DNA from: SAR86 cluster bacterium
GTDB taxonomy: Bacteria; Pseudomonadota; Gammaproteobacteria; Magnimaribacterales; AG-339-G14
Length of the DNA stretch: 64,000 bases
NCBI GenBank assembly: GCA_023703675.1
Contig: CP097974.1
Location: 271,288-335,287, forward strand
Direction: 5' to 3'
Below the pieces are notes generated by a model, which had not been told where the DNA came from, did not search any database, and worked only from the letters and a program-made list of their open reading frames with translations. A program made the translations under genes and the position numbers. Below are positions 39,587 to 48,083 of the stretch, in pieces (the stretch's first letter is position 1; every line of letters begins with the position of its first letter).

Positions 39587-40300
39587 TTAAAATTGACGAG
39601 AAATAGAAATTGCTTCTCCTTCTTTAGTATATATTTGGTCCAAAGAAAGATTTTTATTCTTTAAAAAAATTAAACTTTCAATATCTGTTCTTGAAGCGAG
39701 TTTACCAATAATATTTTTTTCTAAGTCATATAAATTATCTCCTTCTTCAATATTTTTTAATGCAATTGATTCGGTCAAAAACATGGCTGATTTTAATTTT
39801 GCTCTGTAATGCATCCTTGCTACAACTTCTTGGCCCGTATAACAACCTTTGTCAAAATTTATTATGTCTTGATTCTGATAATTCAGGTCGTGAGGAGTAA
39901 AGGTTTCAGATGTGTAATTAGTAATTTCACAAAGACCGGACAGAATACAATTTTTTCTCCAAACGCCTAATTCGACTAAATTAATTTTTTCAGATACCTT
40001 TTCTGGGAGTGACATCTCGGACTTGTAAAAAACTTTGAATTTTTCAAGAGTTTCCAAAGTTTTTTTAAGTAAACTTTCATCAACATATAACTCAAAACAA
40101 GAATCTTCTGGTCTTCTGATCCAAATTAATGAAATAACTCTTCCTTTGACGTTACAAAGAGCGTTCTTTTGAAAAGTGCTGTCATTAGATAATTCTAAGT
40201 CGTTAGAAAGTTGACCTTGCAGGAATGTAAAAGCATCATTTCCTTGAATTCTTATTAGTTTGTGACTTGAAGATATTTCCATACTCTTATATTTTAACAA
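39587..40300 (-). CDS. ygfZ: Folate-binding protein YgfZ
   Basis: GcvT-fold protein that helps iron-sulfur enzyme maintenance, using tetrahydrofolate. The family motif KGCYTGQEVVARMHYR is intact with its conserved Cys. The N-terminal RIQGNDAFTFLQGQLSNDL is also typical. At 237 residues it is shorter than E. coli YgfZ (326). It is divergent from sdhE, as in other gammaproteobacteria, where both genes concern flavin or Fe-S enzyme assembly. Confidence 0.92.
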   Translation of the reverse strand: MLKYKSMEISSSHKLIRIQGNDAFTFLQGQLSNDLELSNDSTFQKNALCNVKGRVISLIWIRRPEDSCFELYVDESLLKKTLETLEKFKVFYKSEMSLPEKVSEKINLVELGVWRKNCILSGLCEITNYTSETFTPHDLNYQNQDIINFDKGCYTGQEVVARMHYRAKLKSAMFLTESIALKNIEEGDNLYDLEKNIIGKLASRTDIESLIFLKNKNLSLDQIYTKEGEAISISRQF

Positions 40301-40318
40301 TGTTAAGTTAATAAACCC

Positions 40319-40567
40319 ATGAGGAGATCAATAGAAGAAGCTAAATTTAGAAGTCGGCGAGGACTTAATGAGCTAGATTTGGTGCTTGAGCCTTTTTCTA
40401 AGCAGGCGCTGAATAACTTGTCTGAGGATGAGCTGGATCTTTATCTAGAGCTAATGTCTTGGGAAGACAATGATCTAGCAGATGTAATATTGTATGGAAA
40501 AAGGTGTGAAAGCGAGAAACTTCAGTCTATAACTTTAAAAATAATTAATTTTTTTGATGAAATTTAG
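40319..40567 (+). CDS. sdhE: FAD assembly factor SdhE
   Basis: Small cytoplasmic protein that promotes covalent flavinylation of succinate dehydrogenase. The hallmark RRGLNELDLVLEPF lies at residues 13-26, with LMSWEDNDLADVIL in the second half. Its 82 residues match E. coli SdhE (88). It starts 18 bases from the ygfZ start on the other strand. The sigma-E promoter for rpoE begins right after its stop. Confidence 0.93.
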   Translation: MRRSIEEAKFRSRRGLNELDLVLEPFSKQALNNLSEDELDLYLELMSWEDNDLADVILYGKRCESEKLQSITLKIINFFDEI

Positions 40568-40569
40568 CT

Positions 40570-40596
40570 GAACTTATGCAAAATGCACTTGTCAAA
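40570..40596 (+). promoter_or_regulatory. Sigma-E (RpoE/AlgU) promoter of rpoE
   Basis: GAACTT (40570-40575), a 16-base spacer and TCAAA (40592-40596) match the extracytoplasmic sigma-E consensus. It sits 15 bases before the rpoE ATG, which fits positive autoregulation of the operon. Seen directly; activity is inferred. Confidence 0.8.
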
Positions 40597-40611
40597 TGAT
40601 GAAAGGAAGAG

Positions 40612-41193
40612 ATGAACTCAGAAAAAAGCCTTATAAATTTGGTCAAAAAGGGCGACAAAAAGGCCTACAACGTACTTGTTTTGCAGTATCAAGACAGGTT
40701 GGTATATTCTGTATTTAAATTTTTAAAAGATTTCGAATTATCTCAAGACATTGCACAAGAAGCTTTCGTAAAAGCTTTTAAAAATATAGATAAATTCCGC
40801 GGGGATAGTTCTTTCTATACTTGGATTTATAGAATCGCTATAAACACAGCTAAGAATTCTCTGTCTTCTAAAGCTAGAAGTTCTGAAATCTATGACGATG
40901 ACTTAATGGACTTAAAACTTTCAGAGTCTGCTATTACAGTTGATAATCCAGAGAACATTTTAGAAGCTGACCAGTTACGTACTCTTATGATGGATGCCAT
41001 TCAAAACCTTCCAGATGATATAAGAACGACTTTGAGTCTTAGAGAATTTGATGGATTAAGTTATGAGGAAATTGCTGATGTGCAAAATTGCCCCATTGGA
41101 ACTGTTCGATCTAGAATCCACAAAGGTCGAGAGATACTTGATAAAACTTTTTTTAAATATAACCTGTCTAACTTGGAGACAAATCTACTATGA
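40612..41193 (+). CDS. rpoE: ECF sigma factor RpoE
   Basis: Envelope-stress sigma factor. Region 2 is YNVLVLQYQDRLVYSVFKFLKDFELSQDIAQEAFVKAFKNIDKFRGDSSFYTWIYRIAINTAKN. Region 4 is LPDDIRTTLSLREFDGLSYEEIADVQNCPIGTVRSRIHKGREIL. At 193 residues it is full length and close to Pseudomonas AlgU. A consensus sigma-E promoter precedes it. It overlaps rseA by 4 bases (ATGA). Confidence 0.96.
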   Translation: MNSEKSLINLVKKGDKKAYNVLVLQYQDRLVYSVFKFLKDFELSQDIAQEAFVKAFKNIDKFRGDSSFYTWIYRIAINTAKNSLSSKARSSEIYDDDLMDLKLSESAITVDNPENILEADQLRTLMMDAIQNLPDDIRTTLSLREFDGLSYEEIADVQNCPIGTVRSRIHKGREILDKTFFKYNLSNLETNLL

Positions 41194-41876
41194 GCGAAAT
41201 CTTTGAACATAAACTATCTTTGTTAATGGATGGTGAAATTACACCTTTTGAAACCAAGAGGCTGGTTGATGAGATGCATTCTAATGCAAATTTTAAAAGC
41301 CTTTGGCTTAGGATGAACAAGCATAGGGCTGCCATGCATGGCGAACTTCTTGATCCGAATCTAGATCTCTCACAAAATATAATGTCTCAAATTAATAACC
41401 TCCCTTCCTCAGAAACAAACAACATCAATAAATGGCCAAATTTAAACCTCTTTTCACTTAACTATATGAAGGTGTGTTGTTATCTAATAGGTTTTTTCTT
41501 TATTTTATCTCTTCCTCTGCTCAACATTTCTTCTCCTTCAAATCAAATTTCTTCCACTCCCAAAAATTTCTTACCTTTAAACGAATCTCTTTTAGTCGAC
41601 CTAGGCTCAAATTTTAATGGTAGCTTAAAAGACTACAGAATTACGTCTGCATCAAGCATGGAAGCAAATTATTTAATGCCAGGAAATGACGAATTAGTTA
41701 AATTAAAAGTTTTTTTCGACAATATTCCTGAAAAAGACTGGCTCGGAACAATTAATCAAGGAGTAACAGTCCACACTAGATCAGGATCAAGACCTTTAAT
41801 CTTAAATCTTACCAGTGACAACCTTCCCAACCAAAAACTCATAACAATCTCAAATAGCTTCCACAATAAAAAATAA
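41190..41876 (+). CDS. rseA: Anti-sigma-E factor RseA
   Basis: Inner-membrane anti-sigma factor. The N-terminal zone EHKLSLLMDGEITPFETKRLVDEM with the HKLSLLMDGE core is RseA-like. One helix (VCCYLIGFFFILSLPLL) near residue 100 precedes a periplasmic domain. At 228 residues it resembles E. coli RseA (216). rseB and rseC, next in many gammaproteobacteria, are absent; degP follows directly after 1 base. Confidence 0.88.
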   Translation: MSEIFEHKLSLLMDGEITPFETKRLVDEMHSNANFKSLWLRMNKHRAAMHGELLDPNLDLSQNIMSQINNLPSSETNNINKWPNLNLFSLNYMKVCCYLIGFFFILSLPLLNISSPSNQISSTPKNFLPLNESLLVDLGSNFNGSLKDYRITSASSMEANYLMPGNDELVKLKVFFDNIPEKDWLGTINQGVTVHTRSGSRPLILNLTSDNLPNQKLITISNSFHNKK

Positions 41877-41877
41877 A

Positions 41878-43290
41878 ATGAAAAAAACTTTTTATTTTAT
41901 TTTATTTCTTTTCTCAAGCAGCTTTCTTTTCGGTAATTTAGATAATCAGTATCTTCCCAATATTGCCGAGTTAGTAGACGAAACCTCTGCGGCAGTGGTA
42001 AATGTAAGTGTTACTAAAACTATTAAATCTCAAGGAAGGCATAGTCCGTTCCCTGGCGCACCTAGAGGTTTTCCCTTTGATGATTTTTTTAACTCTCCCT
42101 TTGAAGAGCCTAGAGAACAAAGAGAGAGAAAGGTAAGCTCCGGAGGTTCAGGTTTTATAATTTCTAATGATGGTTATATCCTCACCAATCATCACGTAGT
42201 TGCAGAAGCAACTGAAATTGTTGTGAGCTTAACTGACAGAAGGGAATTTAAAGCTCAGCTGATTGGTAGTGACGAAAAATCTGATGTTGCTTTGTTAAAG
42301 GTTGATACTGATGAAGACCTCCCTTTTTTAATTTTAGGGGACTCGGATCAAATAAGAGTAGGTGATTGGGTGGTAGCTATAGGCTCCCCCTACAGGCTAA
42401 ATTTTTCAGTAACGGCTGGCATAGTAAGTGCAAAATCTAGAAGCATTGCAGATCAAGGAACCTCTTATATACCTTTTATTCAATCCGACGTTGCGATTAA
42501 TCCCGGTAACTCAGGAGGGCCTTTATTTAACTTGAAAGGGGAAGTGATAGGTATAAATGCCATGATTTATTCAAGCGGAGGAGGTTATATGGGAATTTCT
42601 TTTACAATTCCTATTAATTACGCATCGGAAATAGTAGACCAGTTAAAAACGGAAGGAATTGTATCAAGAGGGTGGCTTGGAGTAAGTGTGCAAGAAGTCA
42701 CAAAAGACCTTGCTGATTCATTTAAATTAGGAACCCCACGAGGAGCTTTAATTGGGAGCGTTTTGAAAGGAAGCCCAGCTGAAAAATCGGGATTAAAAAA
42801 CGGCGATGTTATTTTAAGCTTCAATGGTCAAAACATAGTTTACTCAGGCGATCTCCCATTGATTGTAGGAAGAATAAAACCCGAAACCTCAGTGAATGCG
42901 GTAATTTTCAGGTCTGGCATAGAAAAAAAAATAAGAGTTAAAGTAGGTGTCTTAGAAGAGGCTACTAAAAATAAAGTAATTCCAGCTTCAATAAATAAAA
43001 ATGACGATATGCTGGGATTAAAGCTTTCGTCTTTGGAAAATTTCTCGAAGGAAAAAAAGGAACAACTTCAAGTTGAAAACGGAATCTTCGTTGAAGAAGT
43101 TCTTGACGGACCTGCAAAAGAAGCGGGAATCCGAAAGGGAGATGTTATCACCACAATGGCTTTTCAAGAGGTATTTAACTTAGCTGATTATAGGTCTATT
43201 GTCGAAAACTTGAATCCTGGGGCTAGCCTTGCGGTTAGAATCGTTAGAAACGGAAATGGTTCTTTTATAACGATAAAACTAAAAAAATAA
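41878..43290 (+). CDS. degP: Periplasmic serine protease DegP/MucD
   Basis: HtrA-family chaperone-protease. Signal peptide [19 protein letters not shown]. The catalytic triad is His in [10 protein letters not shown], Asp in SDVALLKVD and Ser in [10 protein letters not shown]. Two PDZ domains follow ([11 protein letters not shown]..., then [11 protein letters not shown]...). Its 470 residues match MucD. The rpoE-rseA-degP order links it to sigma-E control, as with mucD in Pseudomonas. Confidence 0.95.
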   Translation: MKKTFYFILFLFSSSFLFGNLDNQYLPNIAELVDETSAAVVNVSVTKTIKSQGRHSPFPGAPRGFPFDDFFNSPFEEPREQRERKVSSGGSGFIISNDGYILTNHHVVAEATEIVVSLTDRREFKAQLIGSDEKSDVALLKVDTDEDLPFLILGDSDQIRVGDWVVAIGSPYRLNFSVTAGIVSAKSRSIADQGTSYIPFIQSDVAINPGNSGGPLFNLKGEVIGINAMIYSSGGGYMGISFTIPINYASEIVDQLKTEGIVSRGWLGVSVQEVTKDLADSFKLGTPRGALIGSVLKGSPAEKSGLKNGDVILSFNGQNIVYSGDLPLIVGRIKPETSVNAVIFRSGIEKKIRVKVGVLEEATKNKVIPASINKNDDMLGLKLSSLENFSKEKKEQLQVENGIFVEEVLDGPAKEAGIRKGDVITTMAFQEVFNLADYRSIVENLNPGASLAVRIVRNGNGSFITIKLKK

Positions 43291-43304
43291 GCGATAATCC
43301 TTTC

Positions 43305-45101
43305 ATGAAGGATGCTTCCCTAGCAAATACAAGAAATTTTTCTATCATTGCCCACATAGACCATGGTAAATCTACCCTTGCTGATCGAATCATAGAGTTT
43401 TGTGGCGGTCTGAGTAATAGAGAAATGCAAAATCAAGTTTTAGATTCTCTTGAGATTGAGAGGGAAAGAGGCATTACCGTTAAAGCCCAATCTGTTTCAT
43501 TAAAATTTAGGAAAGACGAAGCAGAATTTAATCTGAATTTGATAGATACACCAGGTCATGTAGATTTCGCCTATGAAGTTTCTCGATCACTAGCTGCGTG
43601 CGATGGAGCGATATTATTAATTGATGCTTCTCAAGGAGTCGAAGCACAAACTCTATCAACTTGTTACAACGCCATTGAGCAAGGATTAACTATTTTGCCA
43701 GTTTTGAACAAAATAGATCTACCTCAAGCGGACCCAGAGAGAGTAAAAAAGGAAATTGAAGAAATAATTGGCATAGATGCTTCAAATGCTCCTTGCATTA
43801 GTGCAAAAAATGGAGAGGGCATTGAAGAATTATTAAATATCATTGTTGAAGAAATACCTTCGCCTCAAGGAAACATCGATTCTCCTTTAGAAGCTTTGAT
43901 AATAGATTCTTGGTTTGATCAATATCTAGGTGTTGTCTCGCTTGTGAAAGTTATGAACGGAAAATTAATGCAAGGCGAGAAAATAAAACTTAATTCTACT
44001 GGAAATACTCATTTAGCAGAAAGACTTGGATTTTTTACTCCCAAAAGACAAGAAATAGTTGAGTTAAGCGCTGGGGATGTTGGTTTCATATGTGCTGGAG
44101 TAAGAGATATTAGGGGCGCACCGGTAGGCGATACGCTTACGCATCAAAACCATACCGCTTCTTTACCAGGATTTAAACCAGTTAAGCCTCAAGTTTTTGC
44201 TGCTTTGTATCCTCTTGATTCTTCTGAATTTGAATTGTTTAGAGAGTCACTTGAAAGGCTTTCGCTGAATGACGCAGCATTAAGTTATCAGCCAGAACAG
44301 TCGTCTGCACTTGGATCAGGCTTTAGATGCGGGTTTTTGGGAACGCTTCATATGGAAATTGTCATCGAACGTCTGCAAGGCGAACATGGAATTGAACTAT
44401 TGGCTACAGCTCCTACAGTGGCTTATCAAATCTTAGATTCGTCAAATAATTTATTAGAGATTGAGAATCCAAGTAAGTATCCAGAGCCAAACCATATTAA
44501 CGAAGTAAAAGAACCAATAGCTAAAGCCACAATTTTAGTTCCAGAAAATTTCATAGGAAATGTAATTTCATTGTGTGAAGAAAAAAGGGGTGCTCAAAAA
44601 TCTTTGAGGTATGTTGGAGGTCAAATAGAGCTTATTTATGAGATGCCAATGAACGAGATAGTTCTTGATTTTTTTGACCGTTTAAAATCTTGTAGTAAAG
44701 GCTACGCTTCTCTAGATTACGATTTTGTCAGATTTGATCTAAGTGACATGGTAAAAGTCGACATACTATTGAATGGAGAAAAAGTAGATGCACTCAATTT
44801 TATGGTGCATCGCTCCAAAGCAGATCAAAAAGGAAGAGAACTCGCAAAATCTCTAAGAGAAGTTATTCCAAGACAAATGTATGACATTGCCATTCAAGCA
44901 GCGATCGGAGGAAAAATTTTAGCCCGAGAAACCGTTAAAGCCTTCAGGAAAGACGTAACCGCAAAATTGTATGGCGGAGATGTTACAAGAAAGATGAAGC
45001 TTCTAGAAAAACAAAAAAAAGGAAAGAAAAAAATGAGGCAGATTGGAAAGGTTGAAGTTCCACAAGAGGCTTTTTTGTCGATTCTTAAAGTATCTAAATG
45101 A
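43305..45101 (+). CDS. lepA: Translation elongation factor 4 (LepA)
   Basis: Ribosome-associated GTPase. [17 protein letters not shown] is the P-loop, [18 protein letters not shown] the switch II region and LNKIDLP the guanine-specificity motif. The C-terminal LepA-specific domain ends with [19 protein letters not shown]. At 598 residues it equals E. coli LepA. lepB overlaps it by 4 bases, the usual lepA-lepB-rnc-era run. Confidence 0.97.
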   Translation: MKDASLANTRNFSIIAHIDHGKSTLADRIIEFCGGLSNREMQNQVLDSLEIERERGITVKAQSVSLKFRKDEAEFNLNLIDTPGHVDFAYEVSRSLAACDGAILLIDASQGVEAQTLSTCYNAIEQGLTILPVLNKIDLPQADPERVKKEIEEIIGIDASNAPCISAKNGEGIEELLNIIVEEIPSPQGNIDSPLEALIIDSWFDQYLGVVSLVKVMNGKLMQGEKIKLNSTGNTHLAERLGFFTPKRQEIVELSAGDVGFICAGVRDIRGAPVGDTLTHQNHTASLPGFKPVKPQVFAALYPLDSSEFELFRESLERLSLNDAALSYQPEQSSALGSGFRCGFLGTLHMEIVIERLQGEHGIELLATAPTVAYQILDSSNNLLEIENPSKYPEPNHINEVKEPIAKATILVPENFIGNVISLCEEKRGAQKSLRYVGGQIELIYEMPMNEIVLDFFDRLKSCSKGYASLDYDFVRFDLSDMVKVDILLNGEKVDALNFMVHRSKADQKGRELAKSLREVIPRQMYDIAIQAAIGGKILARETVKAFRKDVTAKLYGGDVTRKMKLLEKQKKGKKKMRQIGKVEVPQEAFLSILKVSK

Positions 45102-46078
45102 ACTATTTTTCAATTCTATACTTTGTTATTTTTCTTTCGGTTTTACTTTTAGGTATATGGATTTATTCAGAAAAGAACTTGAAAGGAAAATACAATAAAT
45201 TAATTAATTATCTTTCATTCCCTTTAGCCCTTTTGGGTTTATATTCGGTATTTAGACTCAATATAGATTTTAGTTACGTTCTTGTAAGTCTAATTATCGC
45301 ATCTTTGTTTTTATGGATTTTGGGGAGAAGTATTTCGCTTAAGAAACTTGCCAAAGAATCGAGATCTTTTTTCATAATTCTTAGTTTAATTACTATTTTT
45401 AGATCATTTATCTTTGAGCCTTTCCAAATTCCTTCCGAATCGATGATTCCAGGTTTAGAGATAGGAGATTTTGTTTTGGTAAATAAGTATGAATACGGTT
45501 TAAAAAATCCAATTGGGAATCAAACTTTAATTTCAAACAAATCACCTGACAGAGGTGATGTTATTGTTTTTACTCCTCCTCATACAAAATGTAATTCCAA
45601 AATAATTAAATCTTATCCAAAAGATAGTTTACAAACTATTTCTAGAGACATTGAAAAATCTTGGGGAGAATTAAAGAAAAGTTGCTCAAGTCTTGGACTA
45701 AAGTATGTCAAAAGAGTAATTGGAATTCCTGGCGACGTTTTAGAAATCAAAGGAAAAGATTTTCTAATTAATGGAATAAAAGTAGTAAAGAGTATTTTAA
45801 ATTCAAATTCGAGAGAAACGTTTTATGAAGAAAGTTTTGGAAAAGAAAACTACTTGATAAGACAGTCAAAACTTAGAGAATTATCTTTTTATCAAAGTTG
45901 GAAGGTCCCTGAAGGCTTCTATTTTGTCATGGGGGACAATAGAGACAATAGCTTAGACAGCAGAAGCTGGGGATTAGTCCCGGAAAACAACATTACAGGT
46001 AAAGCACAGCTTATTTGGCTAAGTTGGAGTTCTTATGGAAGTTTTCCAAGTTTTGGCAGAAACAAGATCATCAAATGA
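45098..46078 (+). CDS. lepB: Signal peptidase I
   Basis: Releases secreted proteins from their signal peptides. Several N-terminal membrane segments lead to the catalytic Ser in [25 protein letters not shown]. The catalytic Lys is in [11 protein letters not shown], and the domain E box is [14 protein letters not shown]. At 326 residues it is near E. coli (324). Three or four N-terminal helices, rather than two, seem present. It overlaps rnc by 4 bases. Confidence 0.96.
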   Translation: MNYFSILYFVIFLSVLLLGIWIYSEKNLKGKYNKLINYLSFPLALLGLYSVFRLNIDFSYVLVSLIIASLFLWILGRSISLKKLAKESRSFFIILSLITIFRSFIFEPFQIPSESMIPGLEIGDFVLVNKYEYGLKNPIGNQTLISNKSPDRGDVIVFTPPHTKCNSKIIKSYPKDSLQTISRDIEKSWGELKKSCSSLGLKYVKRVIGIPGDVLEIKGKDFLINGIKVVKSILNSNSRETFYEESFGKENYLIRQSKLRELSFYQSWKVPEGFYFVMGDNRDNSLDSRSWGLVPENNITGKAQLIWLSWSSYGSFPSFGRNKIIK

Positions 46079-46740
46079 TAAATTCATTAGAAAATCTTGA
46101 AAAAAAATTAGGTTATGCATTTGATAAGAAAGATTTATTAAAAAAGGCACTGACTCATATAAGTAAATCAAATGAAAATAATGAAACTTTAGAGTTTTTA
46201 GGCGACGCTGTTATTAATTTAAGTATTTCTGATTTGATAATAAAAAATTTTCCAAATGTTGATGAGGGAATTTTAAGTTTAATGCGATCAAAGTTAGTAA
46301 GCAGAGACACTTTGAATAAGATTGGTAAAGAAATTAAGTTAAATGAATTTATAATCTGCGGGGAATCCTTCAAAAATCAAGCCCTTCCAGAAAATATTCT
46401 TGGAAATGCTCTAGAAGCTATTTTTGGAGCAATTTATCAAGAAAAAGGTTTCGAGACATCAAAAAAAATTGTTGCAAATTTATTTACCAAAAAAATTGAA
46501 TTAATAATTCCTGAGGATTTAAAAAATACTAAAAATATCCTACAAGAATATTGCCAAAAAAATGGATTAGGATTGCCCTCTTATAATCAGATCTTGAAAA
46601 TTGAAAAAAAAGATTCTTTCTCAGTTGTTTGTAAGATGAATGAAGACTTATATTCTATAGGTTATGGAAAAAAACTTAAATTAGCTGAACAAGATGCTGC
46701 TTTAAAGCTCATAAACCAAATCGGTATTTTAGATGAATAA
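46075..46740 (+). CDS. rnc: Ribonuclease III
   Basis: Cleaves double-stranded RNA, including rRNA precursors. The ETLEFLGDAVINLSISDLI signature holds the metal-binding residues. ENILGNALEAIFGAIY follows and a dsRNA-binding domain ends the protein. I take the ATG at 46075, coupled ATGA to the lepB stop, giving 221 residues; an upstream TTG at 46015 lies inside lepB and adds a non-conserved tail. It overlaps era by 8 bases. Confidence 0.95.
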   Translation: MINSLENLEKKLGYAFDKKDLLKKALTHISKSNENNETLEFLGDAVINLSISDLIIKNFPNVDEGILSLMRSKLVSRDTLNKIGKEIKLNEFIICGESFKNQALPENILGNALEAIFGAIYQEKGFETSKKIVANLFTKKIELIIPEDLKNTKNILQEYCQKNGLGLPSYNQILKIEKKDSFSVVCKMNEDLYSIGYGKKLKLAEQDAALKLINQIGILDE

Positions 46741-47617
46741 AAAATTTGGTTTTGTATCTTTGACCGGAAGAACTAATGTAGGAAAGTCAACATTATTAAA
46801 TTCCCTCTTTGGTAAGAAAATTGCCATTACATCAAGAAAACCTCAAACCACAAGAAATAGAATAATAGGAATTTTTTCTGAAAATAATAACCAAATTGTT
46901 TTCCTCGATACGCCAGGTGTTCATTCGGGATTTAAAAGGGCTTTGAACAAATATATGAATAGAGTAGCAAGAAATTGTTACGAAGAAGTTGATTTAGTAA
47001 TTTTCGTTGTTGATCGAGGAAAGTGGCAAAAAGAAGAAGAGAATATTTTAAAAAATCTTAAGGAGTTAAATAAACCTATCTTTTTAGTAATTAATAAAAT
47101 TGATAGGCTCAAAAGTAAAAATAATCTATTACCTATCATGACTGATTTGAATTCAAAACATGATTTCGAAGGAATCATTCCAGTATCTGCTTTGAGAAAA
47201 GATAATATTACAGAACTGTTAATGAGGGTTTTTGAAAAATTACCTTTAGGAGAATTCCATTATTCAATTTCAAGTGAAAAAGAATTCAGTGAAGCTTTTT
47301 TCATTTCAGAAATCATTAGAGAAAAGGCAATTAATCGGTTAGGCGATGAATTACCCTATCGGATAAATGTTCAGATTGAAAAAGTAGAAGAAGGTAAAAA
47401 TATTCGACATATTTTTGCAAATATCTTTGTAGAATCCACAAGTCAAAAAGCTATTTTGTTGGGGAGAAAGGGGTCTATGATTAAAGCGATAGGGACGTCT
47501 GCTAGAAAAGAATTGGAAAAAGAATTTACCTCTAAAGTAAATTTACAGTTAAGAGTAAAAGTAAAAAGAAATTGGACCAATGATGTTAATCTCCTTTCAA
47601 AATATGGATACAACTAA
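46733..47617 (+). CDS. era: GTPase Era
   Basis: GTPase needed for 30S assembly, binding the 3' end of 16S rRNA. P-loop GRTNVGKSTLLNSLFGKKIAITSRKPQTTRNRI, then FLDTPGVHSGFKRALNKYMNRVA and VINKIDRL. The C-terminal KH domain carries AILLGRKGSMIKAIGTSARKELE. Its 294 residues match E. coli (301). The riboswitch cassette lies between era and recO, which are normally adjacent. Confidence 0.97.
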   Translation: MNKKFGFVSLTGRTNVGKSTLLNSLFGKKIAITSRKPQTTRNRIIGIFSENNNQIVFLDTPGVHSGFKRALNKYMNRVARNCYEEVDLVIFVVDRGKWQKEEENILKNLKELNKPIFLVINKIDRLKSKNNLLPIMTDLNSKHDFEGIIPVSALRKDNITELLMRVFEKLPLGEFHYSISSEKEFSEAFFISEIIREKAINRLGDELPYRINVQIEKVEEGKNIRHIFANIFVESTSQKAILLGRKGSMIKAIGTSARKELEKEFTSKVNLQLRVKVKRNWTNDVNLLSKYGYN

Positions 47618-47620
47618 AAC

Positions 47621-47649
47621 TTGCTTTTTTTAGGGCTTTGTACTAATAT
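47621..47649 (+). promoter_or_regulatory. Sigma70 promoter of the glutamine-riboswitch transcript
   Basis: TTGCTT (47621-47626), a 17-base spacer and TAATAT (47644-47649), beginning 4 bases after the era stop. It predicts a start near 47656 and a leader of about 200 nt. This makes the small gene an independent transcription unit. Confidence 0.7.
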
Positions 47650-47660
47650 TGCACAATAAT

Positions 47661-47791
47661 CGTTCATCTTTTGCACTAACTTAATGCAAAAGACGGAAGT
47701 AGGAAGATAGGAAAACCTCTTTCTTCCCAAGGGAGGAAAGGTTAGCAAGTACCCAATGTGGGAACGAGACCGAATATCTAACGAAGGAACG
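47661..47791 (+). promoter_or_regulatory. Glutamine riboswitch (glnA / Downstream-peptide type)
   Basis: P1 pairs CGTTC (47661-47665) with GAACG (47787-47791). P2 is a perfect 9-bp stem TCTTTTGCA (47667-47675) / TGCAAAAGA (47685-47693). The conserved aptamer strings GACGGAAGTAGG (47692-47703) and GAAGGAACGC (47783-47792) are those of glutamine-binding aptamers. Between them lies a long insertion with stems CTTTCTTCC/GGAGGAAAG (47719-47727/47732-47740), CCC/GGG (47752-47754/47760-47762) and GTTAG/CTAAC (47741-47745/47778-47782). This longer P3 side fits the Downstream-peptide subtype. A GGGA-loop hairpin (47806-47821) separates it from the ribosome site GGAGG at 47845. I infer control of translation. 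Confidence 0.88.
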
Positions 47792-47855
47792 CGTTGAGAA
47801 GGGTGTACGTCGGGAGACGTATGTACGAAATCGAAACGAAAACTGGAGGCATGAT

Positions 47856-48014
47856 ATGACTACTTACTATAGAGGCGTCAAAGTCAACTCTGATAATTCT
47901 TCTTCAAGTAAAGCTTCGAAAGCAGGAATTTACAGAGGAGTCAAACACGACGGACAAAACAAGAAGTCAGCTAAAACACCTGGTATTTACCGCGGTGTAG
48001 AAACAGCTGCATAA
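47856..48014 (+). CDS. 52-residue YRGV-repeat protein (DUF4278 / PirA-like)
   Basis: Small soluble protein with three copies of the motif YRGV, at residues 5-8, 26-29 and 45-48 (YYRGVKV, GIYRGVKHDG, GIYRGVE), joined by Ser/Lys-rich linkers. DUF4278 proteins of cyanobacteria carry such a YRG motif. One of them, PirA of Synechocystis, binds PII and relieves its activation of arginine synthesis. The start is ATG 47856, with GGAGG 6 bases upstream; the ATG at 47851 is too close. It is 40% G+C with C-ending codons, unlike its AT-rich neighbours. Regulation is by the glutamine riboswitch just upstream. The PirA role is inferred. Confidence 0.85.
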   Translation: MTTYYRGVKVNSDNSSSSKASKAGIYRGVKHDGQNKKSAKTPGIYRGVETAA

Positions 48015-48033
48015 CTTTTTTTAAGTTAGAATT

Positions 48034-48063
48034 AGGGAGGCTTAACAGCCTCCCTTTTTTTTT
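48034..48063 (+). terminator. Intrinsic terminator of the riboswitch cassette
   Basis: AGGGAGGC (48034-48041), loop TTAACA, GCCTCCCT (48048-48055), followed by a T-run to 48063. It is a perfect 8-bp stem, the strongest terminator in the window. It ends the small transcript before recO. Confidence 0.93.
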
Positions 48064-48083
48064 GATAAATTAACTAACAAAAA

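Noticed and set aside
46015-46074. Upstream TTG start for rnc
   Set aside because: It would add 20 residues from the lepB reading region with no match to RNase III; the ATG at 46075 is coupled to the lepB stop.
47656-47855. RNase P RNA, tmRNA, SRP RNA, 6S RNA or CsrB/RsmY-type sRNA
   Set aside because: The GGGAGGAAAG string recalls RNase P and the GGA triplets recall RsmY, but the other conserved parts of each are missing, while both long strings of the glutamine aptamer are present in order.
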